From assembly GCA_032716605.1 (NCBI GenBank), contig CM064530.1:9796661-9860660 (forward strand): a stretch of 64,000 nucleotides of DNA. The letters run 5' to 3'. Source of the stretch: Paralithodes platypus (Eukaryota; Arthropoda; Malacostraca; Decapoda; Lithodidae). Below the pieces are notes generated by a model. The model was given only the letters and a program-made list of their open reading frames with translations. It ran no database searches and was not told the origin of the DNA. The position numbers were made by a program, and so were the translations under genes. Every line of letters begins with the position of its first letter. Position 1 is the first letter of the stretch. This document shows positions 47,316-58,556 of this stretch, one piece after another.

Positions 47316-48370
47316 TCCATAGTTTCGTTGGTCTGTAAACTAATATAGTGGCAGGAAATCACACTGGCTTACTACTCGAATTGTATGTATGTATATACTC
47401 AGGCACATACCACATAGCTGGGGGTGGCCGACTCGAGACAGAGCCCGAACAGAATCAATATTTAAAGTTACAATTCTTAGGGTCTGGGACCACTTTTTAC
47501 ATTCCCTCACAACTTACTCTGTCTCGTCTAGTAGGTGAATTTTACAAGGGGAGAAGGATTCCTAGGCCCCCGCCCCCAGAAGGAAAAGTTGGACAGTAAA
47601 TGAGACAGACAGAAACGGCTAAGGTAGGGTAGAGGATGCCAAACCTCACTCTGGATAGGTCCAGTCCCCACTAGAGTTAGGAAAAAATAAAAATAAAAAA
47701 ATAAAAGATTCCTGGTATCCGTATTGATGAAGTACATGATGTCGTCTGATGCTGTGGTATTGTCCTCTAAAGCCTTTGAGTATTATGACGCATTTGACAG
47801 TTTATTCTGGCTATCATTAGACGATTTTATACAGTTTAGGAAGAATCGGTGGGAATAATAAGAATAAAGACTATATCTCATTTATCCCTCTGACTTCCAT
47901 AAGCTCTTCCTAATCTGAACGACGAGAAAACAGAAAAGTAATGCGTAATCGGATCTTGAAAGGGTAATTTAATGTTTAAGTTAACTTAGGCTATTGTATT
48001 TTATAATGTACCTGATAAAACCATGATTATCCTATGATATGTGACCATTAAAAGTTTCTTGCCACATAATGATTAAAGTTTTTCAATGCTGTAACGAAGT
48101 AAACCCTTTAATGATTACATTTAAGGGGGGAGGGTATATTTATTGGTCGATTTATTTATATGTTTTAATATTTTTTTTCGTTTCCTCCCTAGACTTCCAT
48201 CAAGCTTAAAAAAACATTTTCTAGATCCTCCTTCTATATTAATTTGTACATTTTTCGGTAGAATAATGCCAGTTCCTCCTTAATTACAGGTTCGCTATCG
48301 CTCGCCAGGAAGAAATCGACACCTATTTTTGTTCTATGTGTATGAAAGAGACAAAAGGCAGGATGTCTGT
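47316..48370 (+). repeat. Diverged partial unit 0 of the tandem duplication
   Basis: Matches, in order, the right-hand parts of units 1 and 2: CATAGTTTCGTTGGTCTG, a single 30-bp motif (AAATCACACTGGCTTACTAC), a family B copy at about 47,770-47,970, CATTAAAAGTTTCTTGCCAC, and the family A stretch at 48,121-48,330. It lacks the ATT-tailed insertion, the CR1 fragment, the GATA-tailed insertion and the SINE found in both later units. A separate repeat occupies about 47,375-47,700. Confidence 0.8.
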
Positions 48371-48721
48371 AACGAGTGTCTTCCCAATGCCAAAAAAATG
48401 ACAGAGCCAACATCAAAGGACTTTGTGGTCAAAATGCCTGTACTCACTATGTATACAGCAGTTTAAGTTATAGGATGAAGGAAAGATTGATTGAGGGAGA
48501 GAGTTCCAGAGTTCACTAGTTGAGTAGAAGAAAGATAGAAAATTTGCTAATTCTTGGGTTGGAGAGCTGGACAGAATAGGAGTTGGACTGTGTTGAAAGC
48601 AGGTGCCTCGCACTCGCCGCAAGGAAGGGGGTATGCAGTGAGATAGCTCTGAAGAACACTGATTGTTGCAATAGCGATAGATGAGTGAAAGAGATGCAAC
48701 ATTGTGGCGTGTAGAAAGCTA

Positions 48722-49498
48722 TTGCTTAGCCCCATTAATTTTGAGATTTTAAGATGTTTTGCCCCCTTTACTTTGGCGATTTTAAAAACTTTCACCCCAT
48801 TTTTTTTTCAATTTTTAGACCTTTAGTGCCATTTAGGTGTCGATTGTTTCCTGGCGAGCAATAGTGAGCCTGCAATTTAGGAAGTAATGGCCTTTGACTG
48901 GGGAATTTTTCTAGCAGAAAACGTACAAATTCATCTCGAAGTCGGTTCTTGGGGGTATTTTCTTAAAAGTTTCATAAAGGTCTAGGAAGAAAACTAAAAT
49001 AATTAATAAGAAAATAAACTATCTAAATCAAAACAACTCCCCTTAACCCATGTTTAATTTCAAGATATGTAGCCTATTATTAAGTGACATGAATGCTGAG
49101 AATGGAGGAGGAAAAAGCTTTGGCCAATAAAAATATATATATTTACACATGGGTGTCTCGGTTAATTCTCTTTTGGTTTTAAGGAACATGGGTTCTCTGG
49201 CACTTAGCCCAAGAAATGTATATTGTTCTTATATATTTTTTTATATATATTTATATTATTATTTTTGTTTTTTATTGGACTCCCTTCTCTCGCGCTTAGC
49301 CCCATTAGTTTTGACATTTTAAGACGATTTTAAGACCAATCACCCCATTTTTGTTGTCAATTTTGAGAACTTTCGTGCCATTTATAGCAATAAAGAGCCT
49401 GGATCAGGCGGGTTATTTTTCTACCGAAAAATTTACAAATTTATCTTGAAGTTACTGTATTATGTTTTATCTTGATGGAGGTCTAGGGAGGAAACTAA
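48722..49498 (-). mobile_element. Two reverse family A copies upstream of the small gene
   Basis: About 48,722-49,035 and 49,270-49,498, each with CCCCATTARTTTTGA and a GAGGTCTAGG-like end. Corresponding copies in unit 2 are at about 56,297-56,610 and 56,880-57,115. Confidence 0.65.
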
Positions 49499-50112
49499 AA
49501 ACGAATAAATATATTTACAATTATGTCCTTAATCTTCAACCTTTATTCCACTTCAGTACAAGCCACAACACTCTGGGAAACGGTGTAGCTGAAGGAACAC
49601 GTAATTGTGAGTGCAAATGTGTGTCTTTGTTTGGGCATAACAAACAATTTGTGTGTATTTAGTTAGTTATTATTTATATAACAGCTTACCATTAAAACCC
49701 ATTCATTTTCTCTTCTAAATTATTTAAAGAAAACCTATTTTATGGATAACTAATATATTTTTTTACTTATATAATGATAATAAAACCTATTATTACTATA
49801 TTTCATACCATAATTAATCAAACAATGAATGTATAGCATTTTTATAATAATGTTTTGATGAAATAATGATGAAACTTAAAGAAAATGAAGACATTATTAC
49901 ATGTTGATATTATGCACCAATAATCAGCGAGATGCATTCGTTATCTAAACTTCAACAGATCAAGACCTGGTGTATCGCGTTCTTTCATTCTTTGCTAAGT
50001 TTTGTTGATTAATTCGTTGGCGGTGAGGAATTTATTGATCTGCAGTTAAACGCTTTGATAGGAAAGTGTTTTACAAGTGATATTAGATTACATTACAAGT
50101 TTACAATACATA

Positions 50113-50520
50113 ATGATGCATCTTGTAGTGAAGGGCATACGGGCGGAGAATCTGCCCGAGCTTCCCGCTGTAGCCACGGTGGCCAAGATCAAGGTGGAGA
50201 AGACCCCAAAGGAACGATGGGATATGGGTCTACACTGCCAGCATAACCCTTGTAAGAAGTTCAGAACTGTGGCTAAGGTGCCGCTCTCAGAGGACCAACT
50301 CCGCAGGGGTTATAATGGTCAGGGATTCTACTTCTTCGACCCGGTTCACGTCATTGAGATTCCCAAGGATAAACTGAAGGTTGGTGAGAGCGTTCTACAG
50401 ATTAAGCTGAAGTCTGGGAAACGAACCTTCGCTAAGGAATCCATGGAGGTTGGGCACATGAATAAAGTGCGCAATCTTCTAATGTACTATCTGCCAACTC
50501 GGCCCCGGCGGCGTAGGTAA
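50113..50520 (+). CDS. Small C2-like protein, copy 1
   Basis: 135 residues from tandem ATGs at 50,113 and 50,116. The start MMHLVVKGIRAENLPELP resembles the first strand of a C2-type beta sandwich. GYNGQGFYFFDPVHVIEIPK and VGESVLQIKLKSG fit later strands. The calcium-binding aspartates of typical C2 domains are not evident. It has CQHNPC (a possible Cys pair) and a basic end RPRRRR. There is no signal peptide or membrane segment. The stop overlaps AG|GTAATA, a plausible splice donor, so this could be one exon of a longer gene. I do not recognise the family. Coding status is supported by lower divergence from copy 2 than in the flanks. Confidence 0.6.
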   Translation: MMHLVVKGIRAENLPELPAVATVAKIKVEKTPKERWDMGLHCQHNPCKKFRTVAKVPLSEDQLRRGYNGQGFYFFDPVHVIEIPKDKLKVGESVLQIKLKSGKRTFAKESMEVGHMNKVRNLLMYYLPTRPRRRR

Positions 50521-50574
50521 TAATTTGGTTGTGTCCCCGGCCAAATGACACTTTTTGGGTGATTTTTGCATGTA

Positions 50575-50887
50575 TTAATTATTTTTCTAGTTTCCTCCCT
50601 AGACCTCCATCAAATTAAAGCAAAAAACATCCATTTGATCCCCCGTCTTGATTAATTTGTACATTTTTCGGTACGGCCGGTTCTTCCAACATTACAGGCT
50701 CACTATCATTCGCCAGGGAAAACATCGACATCTAAATAGCACGAAATGTCTAAATATTGTCGAAGATATGGGGCGAAAGGTCATAAAATCGACTAACTAA
50801 TGGGGCAAATATCTTAACATCTGAAAAAGTAATGGGGCTAAACATGAGGGAGAAAGTGGTCCAGAAAACCGGCCCATCCCCCCTTAA
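50575..50887 (+). mobile_element. Family A MITE, forward, downstream of copy 1
   Basis: Starts near TTTCCTCCCTAGACCTCCAT and ends CCCCCCTTAA. Its last TTAA is shared with the next element. Confidence 0.7.
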
Positions 50888-51216
50888 GGGGAGATTTCCA
50901 CCTGGAGGATTTTTTCTGAACCTCTTTCTCCCTCATGTTTAGCCCCATTGCTTGTGAGATTTAAAGACGCTTGCCCATTAGTTTGGCGATTTTAAGAACC
51001 CTCGCCCCATTTCTGTCAATTTTAAGATCATTCGTGGCATTTAGGTGTCGATTTTTCCTGGCGAGCGATAGCGAGCCTGTAATTTAAGGGGAACCGGCCT
51101 TCGGCCGGGACATCTTTCTACCGAAAAATGTACAAATTTATCTTGAAAGGGGGTCTAGGGGGAGTAATTTTAAGCTTGATGGAAGTCTAGGGAATCAAAT
51201 AAAAACCTCCCCTTAA
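50884..51216 (-). mobile_element. Family A MITE, reverse, complete
   Basis: 333 bases, TTAAGGGGAGATTTCCACC to AAACCTCCCCTTAA. With the preceding forward copy it forms a large inverted repeat. Confidence 0.85.
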
Positions 51217-51246
51217 GCCATAGTTTCGTTGGTCTGTAAACCCATA

Positions 51247-51432
51247 TAACCCCTTCAGCAACATGACGTAGTAATTTTCGTCATTTCTGGTTACCATTAG
51301 ACGATTTTCTTTAGCTTATAATCAACCTATAGGACTCGTAGGGGTAGATATACAATCTCAATAAACCCTCTGAATAACATTAGGTCCTTCTTAAGCTGCA
51401 TACAATCGTCTAATTTTAGCCAAAATCTAAGA
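51247..51432. mobile_element. Family B MITE, unit 1
   Basis: AACCCCTTCAGCAACATGAC to TTTTAGCCAAAATCTAAG. It has the uninterrupted CCTTCTTAAGCTGCAT site that is split at 30,085. The closing end is degraded where the minisatellite starts. Confidence 0.7.
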
Positions 51433-51434
51433 GG

Positions 51435-53114
51435 AAATCACACTGGCGTACTACTCAAATACAACAATCACACAGGCGTACTATTCAAATACAACAATCA
51501 CACTGGCGTACTACTCAAATACAACAATCACACTGGCGTACTACTCAAATACAACAATCACACTGGTGTACTACTCAAATACAACAATCACACTGGCGTA
51601 CTACTCAAATACAACAATCACACTGGCGTACTACTGAAATACAACAATCACACTGGCGTACTACTCAAATACAACAATCACACTGGCGTACTACTCAAAT
51701 ACAACAATCACACTGGCGTACTACTCAAATACAACAATCACACTGGTGTACTACTCAAATACAACAATCACACTGGCGTACTACTCATATACAACAATCA
51801 CACTGGCGTACTACTCAAATACAACAACAATCACACTGGTGTACTACTCAAATACAACAATCACACTGGCGTACTACTCAAATACAACAATAACACTGGC
51901 GTACTACTCAAATACAACAACAATCACACTGGCGTACTACTCAAATACAACAATCACACTGGCGTACTACTCAAATACAACAATAACACTGGCGTACTAC
52001 TCAAATACAACAACAATAACACTGGCGTACTACTCAAATACAACAATCACACTGGCGTACTACTCAAATACAACAATAACACTGGCGTACTACTCAAATA
52101 CAACAACAATCACACTGGCGTACTACTCAAATACAACAATCACACTGGCGTACTACTCAAATACAACAATCACACTGGCGTATTACTCAAATACACCCAT
52201 CACACTGGCGTACTACTCAAATACAACAACAATCACACTGGCGTACAACTCAAATACAACAATCACACTGGCGTACTACTCAAATACAACAATCACACTG
52301 GCGTACTACTCAAATACAACAATCACACTGGCGTACTACTCAAATACAACAACAATCACACTGGCGTACTACTCAAATACAACAATCACACTGACGTACT
52401 ACTCAAATACAACAATCACACTGGCGTACTACTCAAATACAACAATCACACTGGCGTACTATTCAAATACAACAATCACACTGGCGTACTACTCAAATAC
52501 AACAATCACACTGGCGTACTACTCAAATACAACAATCACACTGGCGTACTACTCAAATACAACAACAATCACACTGGCGTACTACTCAAATACAACAATC
52601 ACACTGGCGTACTACTCAAATACAACAATCACACTGGCGTACTACTCAAATACAACAATCACACTGGCGTACTACTCAAATACAACAATCACACTGGTGT
52701 ACTACTCAAATACAACAATCACACTGGCATACTACTCAAATTCACAACAATCACACTGGCGTACTACTCAAATACAACATTCATACTGGCGTACTACTCA
52801 AATACAACAATCACACAGGCGTACTACTCAAATACAACAACAATCACACTGGCATACTACTCAAATACAACAATCACACTGGCGTACTAATCAAATACAA
52901 CAATCACACTGGCGTACTACTCAAATACAACAACAATCACACTGGTGTACCACTCAAATACAACAATCACACTGGCGTACTACTCAAATACAACAATCAC
53001 ACTGGCGTACTACTCAAATACAACAATCACACTGGCGTACTACTCAAATACAACAATCACACTGGCGTACTACTCAAATACAACAATCACACTGGCGTAC
53101 TACTCAAATACAAC
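51435..53114 (+). repeat. 30-bp minisatellite, unit 1, ~55 copies
   Basis: Unit starts AATCACACTGGCGTACTACT and ends CAAATACAAC. Many copies carry an extra CAA (33 bp). The + strand frame reads (YYSNTTITLA)n for hundreds of residues because 30 and 33 are multiples of three. A non-triplet change near 52,741 shifts it, so coding is unlikely. Confidence 0.95.
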
Positions 53115-53158
53115 ACAAATAATAATAAAAATACAAAACTATAATAATGTTCTCTTAA

Positions 53159-53372
53159 TTAACCCTCTGAAGATTATGACGCATTTGACTGTTTATTCTG
53201 GCTATCATTAGACGATTATATACAGTTTAGGAAGAATCTGTGGGATTTATAAGGGTAAAGACTATCTCAATTAACCCTCTGAATTTCATATGCTCGTCCT
53301 AATCTGAATAAAATCGTCTAGTAACAGTCAGAAAACAGAAAATAAATGCGTAATCGGATCTTCAAAGGGTAA
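53159..53372. mobile_element. Family B MITE, unit 1, right copy
   Basis: TTAACCCTCTGAAGATTATG to CGGATCTTCAAAGGGTAA. Paralogues at about 47,770-47,965 and 61,010-61,223. Confidence 0.8.
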
Positions 53373-53440
53373 CTTAATGTTTAAGTAAACTTATTTTATT
53401 ATATAATGTACCGGTACCTGATAAACCATGATTAATCTAT

Positions 53441-53612
53441 GATATTATTATTATTATTATTATAGAAGCTGTCTAAGCCTCCCAACAGGGTGCAGATACA
53501 CCTATAAAAGATGAATCCCCACAAAATACCCGTAAGCACTGGAGAGAGACTAAGACAATTAAGAAAAAGGAAAAGGGCTACAGTAGTTAGAGAGCCCAGA
53601 AGAAAAGATCAG
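53441..53612 (-). mobile_element. Short ATT-tailed retroposon-like insertion
   Basis: About 170 bases with an (ATT)n end, between CTATGAT and ATGTGACCATT. Unit 0 reads straight through (CCTATGATATGTGACC near 48,032). Also in unit 2 at about 61,293-61,466. Confidence 0.7.
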
Positions 53613-53849
53613 TATGTGACCATTAAAAGTGTCTTGCCACAGAATGATTAAAGTTTTTCAATGCTGTAGCGAAGTAAAACCTTTAATGATTATACCTTTA
53701 AGGGGGAAGTATATGTTTATTGGTCGATTTATTAATATGCTTTATTTTTTTTTATTTTTTTTTAGTTTCCTCCCTAGACCTCCATCAAGCTTAAAAAAAC
53801 ATCCCTAAGATCCTCCTTCTATATTAATGTGTACATTTTTCGGTAGAAT

Positions 53850-55031
53850 GATAACATAAGAACATAAGAAAATGGGAGTCTGCAGAAAGCCGATTGGCCT
53901 AAGCAAGGCAGATCCCTGTCCCACACCACCCCAAATCAATTACAAAGCCCAATTATAGGCTCAACACTCTAATACCCTGAGGATCATCTTACCAAAACGG
54001 TTAGAGATTAACGCAGGATTATGGGGGTCTGCAGAGCGCTGATTAGCCCAACCCGGCTGATCCCCCTTCACACCCAACCCTTCTCGTCCATATGCTTATC
54101 CAATTTTATCTTAAAGCTCCCTACAGTTTTAGATCCCACTATAGCACTTGGTAGTCCATTCCACCCATCTACAACTCTGTTACCAAACCAATATTTGCCT
54201 ATATCTTTTCTGAAACGAAATTGATCTAATTTGAAACCATTGGTACGAGTTCTTTCGCTATCACTGAGCTTTAGTACATTTTTCATGTCCCCTTTGTTAA
54301 TCCCACTAACCGACTTGAACACCTCTATCATATCCCCTCTAACTCTGCGTCTCTCTAACGAATGTAAACCTAATTTCTTCAACCTTTCTTCATACGGAAG
54401 ATTTCTAATATTATGGATAATTTTTGTCATTCTACGCTGCACTCTCTCCAATGAATCTATGTCCATTCTGTAATAAGGACACCAAAATTGGACAGCATAA
54501 TCCATATGGGGTCTCACTAATGACAAGTAAAGTTTTAAGATAACATCAGCAGTTCTGTTACTCACACTCCTAGAGATGAACCCGAGAATCCTGTTTGCCT
54601 TATTACGAACGCCTATACACTGTTTTCTAGGCTTCAAATCATTGCTAACAAACACACCTAGATCTTTCTCGCAGTCTGAATTTTCTAATTCTAAATTAGC
54701 TAGTTTATATTTAACATTTGTTTGCATCTTCCCTATCTTTAATACCTTGCATTTGTCAATGTTAAACTTCATCTGCCAATTTACTGACCATTCATGTAAG
54801 GTATCTAGATCACTTTGGAGGCACTCTATATCGCTATCTGAATCAATTGATCTCCCCATTTTAGTATCGTCTGCGAATTTACTTATCCTACTAGTTATAC
54901 CTAAATCTAGGTCATTTATGTATATAAGAAACAACAGGGGACCTAATACCGATCCCTGGGGAACACCACTTTTGACTGCTCCCCACTCTGACTTGGTACC
55001 ATTTATGCTGACTCTCTGTTTCCTACCAATT
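53850..55031 (-). mobile_element. CR1 LINE, 5'-truncated, intact frame, inside a family A MITE
   Basis: The minus-strand frame (54,068 to at least 54,934, continuing toward 55,031) has SGVPQGSVLGPLLFLIYIND, the catalytic-type FADDTK, KCKVLKIGK, LVRPHMDYAVQFW, RRRVRGDMIEVFK and NRVVDGWNGLP. The 3' end carries the octamer tail (TTCTTATG). It interrupts a family A copy; the empty site is near 48,264 in unit 0. The N-terminal endonuclease and most of the fingers are missing. Confidence 0.88.
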
Positions 55032-55106
55032 ATGCCAGTTCCTCCTTAATTACAAGCTCGCTATCGCTCGCCAGGAAGAAATCGACACCTATTTTTGTTC
55101 TATGTG

Positions 55107-55423
55107 TATCTATCTATCTATCTATCTATCTATATGCTCAGGCCCAATCCCCACTTTTCCTATTTTTATTTTTTATTTTCTATTTAATTCTATTTTATTA
55201 TTATTTTTTTTCTTCTTGGAGGTGACCGCCTTAAGACAGAGCAAGAACAGGGAAAACACAAGACACAACACAAAACAACGAACAAACACAGACAAAAAAC
55301 AAATTCACACACATCTAGGTCACCCAGGAGAAGACCCAGAGATCAGTCACCAAGGTCGCTCCAGCACTCCCCCGGCCCCCGACCACCCGGAGAGGTTCCG
55401 ATCTCGGCAGGCAGACATGCATG
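55107..55423 (-). mobile_element. GATA-tailed insertion with ATGTGTAT duplication
   Basis: Unit 0 reads CTATGTGTATGAAAGAGAC (48,334-48,352). Units 1 and 2 have about 310 bases here, starting with TATC repeats. In unit 2 the target ATGTGTAT appears on both sides. A diverged relative of its body is at about 47,380-47,430. Confidence 0.7.
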
Positions 55424-55452
55424 CGTATGAAAGAGACAAAAGGCAGGATGCC

Positions 55453-55945
55453 TGCAGGATGGTGTGGCGGAGTGGTCTTGCCACTGGGCTGGTAATCCAA
55501 TGGACCCGGGTTCGAATCCCAATATGTCAATGGGAAGATATTATTGGGATGGAATTTGTGCTATACCTAGTATCAGTGCATTACCACAGCACACCGAAAT
55601 GCCAAACAAATACCCTCATTGTTCCCTGATTAAAATAGCATTTGTATAAATATTCCCATATTCAAAAAATATGCTACAGGGGGACAATGCCTAGTGAGTT
55701 AATTGCTCAATAGGTGGCGTTCTGAGAGTGAGGGTCCGAGTGTGGGGGATGAGACTGTGAAGCACAGAGGCGAGGCGGCTTCAGAGATGTACCGTAGTTG
55801 CTTCGAGCCGTGAAGCTTCGCATGTCTCACTCACTAGACTGGAGCAAGACCTCACGGGCCTCACCGTGTTCAGCGGTAGAGTGCAAAGGCTATCAGCCTA
55901 TGACCGAGAGTAGTTGGAATATAGAAAAAAAAAAAAAAAAAAAAA
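55453..55945 (+). mobile_element. tRNA-derived SINE with poly(A), unit 1
   Basis: A-box TGGCGGAGTGG at 55,465-55,475, perfect B-box GGTTCGAATCC at 55,509-55,519. The anticodon-loop position reads CTGGTAA, suggesting a tRNA-Thr (GGT) ancestor. The body is ~400 bases, then about 22 A. The acceptor stem is not paired, so it is not a functional tRNA. Confidence 0.8.
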
Positions 55946-57786
55946 ACGAATCTCTTACCCAATGCCAAAAGAATGACAGAGGCAATATCAAGGGACTTTG
56001 TGGTCAAAATGCCTGTACTCACTAAGTATACAGCAGTTTAAGTTATAAGGATGAAGGAAATATTGATTGAGGGAGAGAGTTCCAGAGTTCACTAGTTGAA
56101 GAAAGATAGAAAACTTGCTAATTCTTGGATTGGAGAGTTGAACAGAATAGGAGTTGGACTGTGTTGCAAGGCAGGTGCCTCGCACTCGCCGCAAAAGAGG
56201 GGGTATGCACTGAGAGAGCTCTGAAGAACACTGTTTGTTGCAATAGCGATAGATGAGTGAAAGAGATGCAACATTGTGGCGTGTAGGAAGATATTGCTTA
56301 GCCCCATTAATTTTGAGATTTTAAGACGTTTTACCCCATTTAGTTTGGCGATTTTAAAAACTTTCACCCCATTTATTTGTCAATTTTTAGACCTTTTTGT
56401 GCCATTTAGGTGTCGATTGTTTATGGCGAGCAATAGTGAGTCTGCAATTTAGAAAGTAATGGCCTTTGACTTGGGCATTTTTTCACCAGAAAACGTACAA
56501 ATTTATCGCGAAGTCGGTTCTTGGGAGAATTTTCTTAAAAGCTTCATAAAGGTCTAGGAAGAATACTAAAACAATAAGAAGTAAATAAATTATCTAAATC
56601 AAAACATCTCCCTCTTAACCCATGTTTAATTTCAAGATGTGTAGCCTATTTTTAAGTGACACGGGTAATATGCAACATGAATGCTGTGAATGGAGGAGGA
56701 AAAAGCTTTGGCCCATAAAAATAAAATAAAATAAAATACACATGGGTTTATTGGTTAAATTCTCGTTTGGATTTTGAGGAAAATGGGCTTTCAGGCACTC
56801 AGCCCAAGAAATGTATATGTTCTTATATTTGTTCATATACATTTATTTATCTATTTCTTTTATTCTGGACTTCCTTCTCTCGCGCTTAGACATATTAGTT
56901 TTGACATTTTAAGACGTTCGCCCTAATAGTTTGGCGATTTTAAGACCAATCACCCCATTTCTTTGTCAATTTTGATAACTTTTGTGCCATTTATAGCAAT
57001 AAAGAGCCTGGATCAGGCGGGTTATTTTTTACGGAAAAATTTACAAATTTATCTCGAAGAGGGGTCTTGAGGTTATTATGTTTAATCTTGGTGGAGGTCT
57101 AGGGAGGAAACTAAAAAGGAATAAATATATATATAAATACAACTATCTCCTTAATCCTCAATCTTTATTCCCCCTTCCGTACAAGCCACAACACTCTGGG
57201 AAACGGTGTAGCCGAATGAGCATGTAATTGTGAATACAAATGTGTGTCTTTGTTTGGGCATACAAATATGTTTGGGTGCGTATTTAGTTTGTGATTATTT
57301 ATATAATAGCTTACCATTAAAATCCACTCGTTTTCTCTTCTAAATTATTTAAAGAAAACCTATTTTATGGCTAACTAATATATTTATTTACTTATGTAAT
57401 ACTAATAAAACCTATTATTTAATTAATTTCATTGGGAGTGTGGTGGTGAGATTAATAAAAATAATATTACTATATATTTCATACCATAATTAATGAAATA
57501 ATGGATGTGACAATTTTACATTAATATTTTGATGAAATAATTATGAAACTTAAAGAACAGGAAGACATTATTACATGTATATATTATGCACCAATAATCA
57601 GCGAGATTCATTCGTTATCTAAACTTCAACAGATCAAGACCTAGTGAATCGCGTTCTTTCATTCTTTGCTAAGTTTTGTTGATTAATTCGTTATCGGTGA
57701 GGAATTTATTGATCTGCAGTTAATCACTTTGATAGGAAAGTGTTTTACAAGTGATATTAGATTACATTACAAGTTTACAATACATA

Positions 57787-58197
57787 ATGATGCATCTTGT
57801 AGTGAAGGGCATACGGGCGGAGAATCTGCCCGAGCTTCCCGCTGTAGCCACGGTGGCCAAGATCAAGGTGGAGAAGACCCCAAAGGAACGATGGGATATG
57901 GGTCTACACTGCCAGCATAACCCTTGTAAGAAGTTCAGAACTGTGGCTAAGGTGCCGCTCTCAGAGGACCAACTCCGCAGAGGTTATAATGGTCAGGGAT
58001 TCTACTTCTTCGACCCGGTTCACGTCATTGAGATTCCCAAGGATAAACTGAAGGTTGGTGAGAGCGTTCTACAGATTAAGCTGAAGTCTGGGAAACGAAC
58101 CTTCGCTAAGGAATCCATGGAGGTTGGGCACATGAATAAAATGCGCAATCTTCTAATGTACTATCTGCCAACTCGGCCCCGGCGGCGTAGGCAATAA
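57787..58197 (+). CDS. Small C2-like protein, copy 2
   Basis: 136 residues, the same start as copy 1 (MMHLVVKG). I counted three base differences from copy 1 in the frame: a silent AGG/AGA, a Val-to-Met change (NKVRN to NKMRN), and T to C at the end that turns the stop into Gln-stop. That last change also turns the possible donor AG|GT into AG|GC. The flanking 5' sequence (57,595-57,786) differs by about 4 percent from unit 1. Function unknown. Confidence 0.6.
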   Translation: MMHLVVKGIRAENLPELPAVATVAKIKVEKTPKERWDMGLHCQHNPCKKFRTVAKVPLSEDQLRRGYNGQGFYFFDPVHVIEIPKDKLKVGESVLQIKLKSGKRTFAKESMEVGHMNKMRNLLMYYLPTRPRRRRQ

Positions 58198-58556
58198 TTT
58201 GGTTGTGTCCACGGCCAAATGACACTTTTTGGGTGATTTTTGCATGTATTAATTATTTTTCTAGTTTCCTCCCTAGACCTCCATCAAATTAAACAAAAAA
58301 CATCCATTTGATCCCCCGTCTTGATTAATTTGTAAATTTTTCGGTACGGCCGGTTCTTCCAACATTACAGGCTCACTATCATTCACCAGGGAAAACATCG
58401 ATACCTAAATAGCACGAAAGGTCTAAATATTGTCGAAGAAATGGGGCGAAAGGTCTTAAAATCGACTAACTAATGGGGCAAATATCTTAACATCTGAAAA
58501 AGTAATGGGGCTAAACATGAGGGAGAAAGTGGTCCAGAAAACCGGCCCATCCGCCC

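Larger units (their letters stand above)
48371..55950 (+). repeat. Tandem duplication unit 1 (~7.6 kb)
   Basis: Begins near CCCAATGCCAAAAAAATGAC at about 48,383 and ends at the SINE poly(A) near 55,945, where unit 2 begins with ACCCAATGCCAAAAGAATGA. Order: flank with two reverse family A copies, small gene, A pair, B copy, 30-bp array, B copy, ATT-tailed insertion, A copy split by CR1, GATA-tailed insertion, SINE. Confidence 0.85.

Noticed and set aside
50077..50112. Upstream extension of the small gene from 50,077
   Set aside because: That start is a GTG. The first in-frame ATG is at 50,113, followed at once by another ATG.
51746..53122. 458-residue open frame of (YYSNTTITLA)n
   Set aside because: The 30- and 33-base repeat units are multiples of three, which keeps frames open by chance. 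Non-triplet indels break it in both arrays (near 52,741 and 60,240), and there is no promoter or splice context.
55458..55531. Functional tRNA-Thr gene
   Set aside because: The A- and B-boxes are good, but the acceptor stem does not pair and the unit continues into a SINE body with poly(A).
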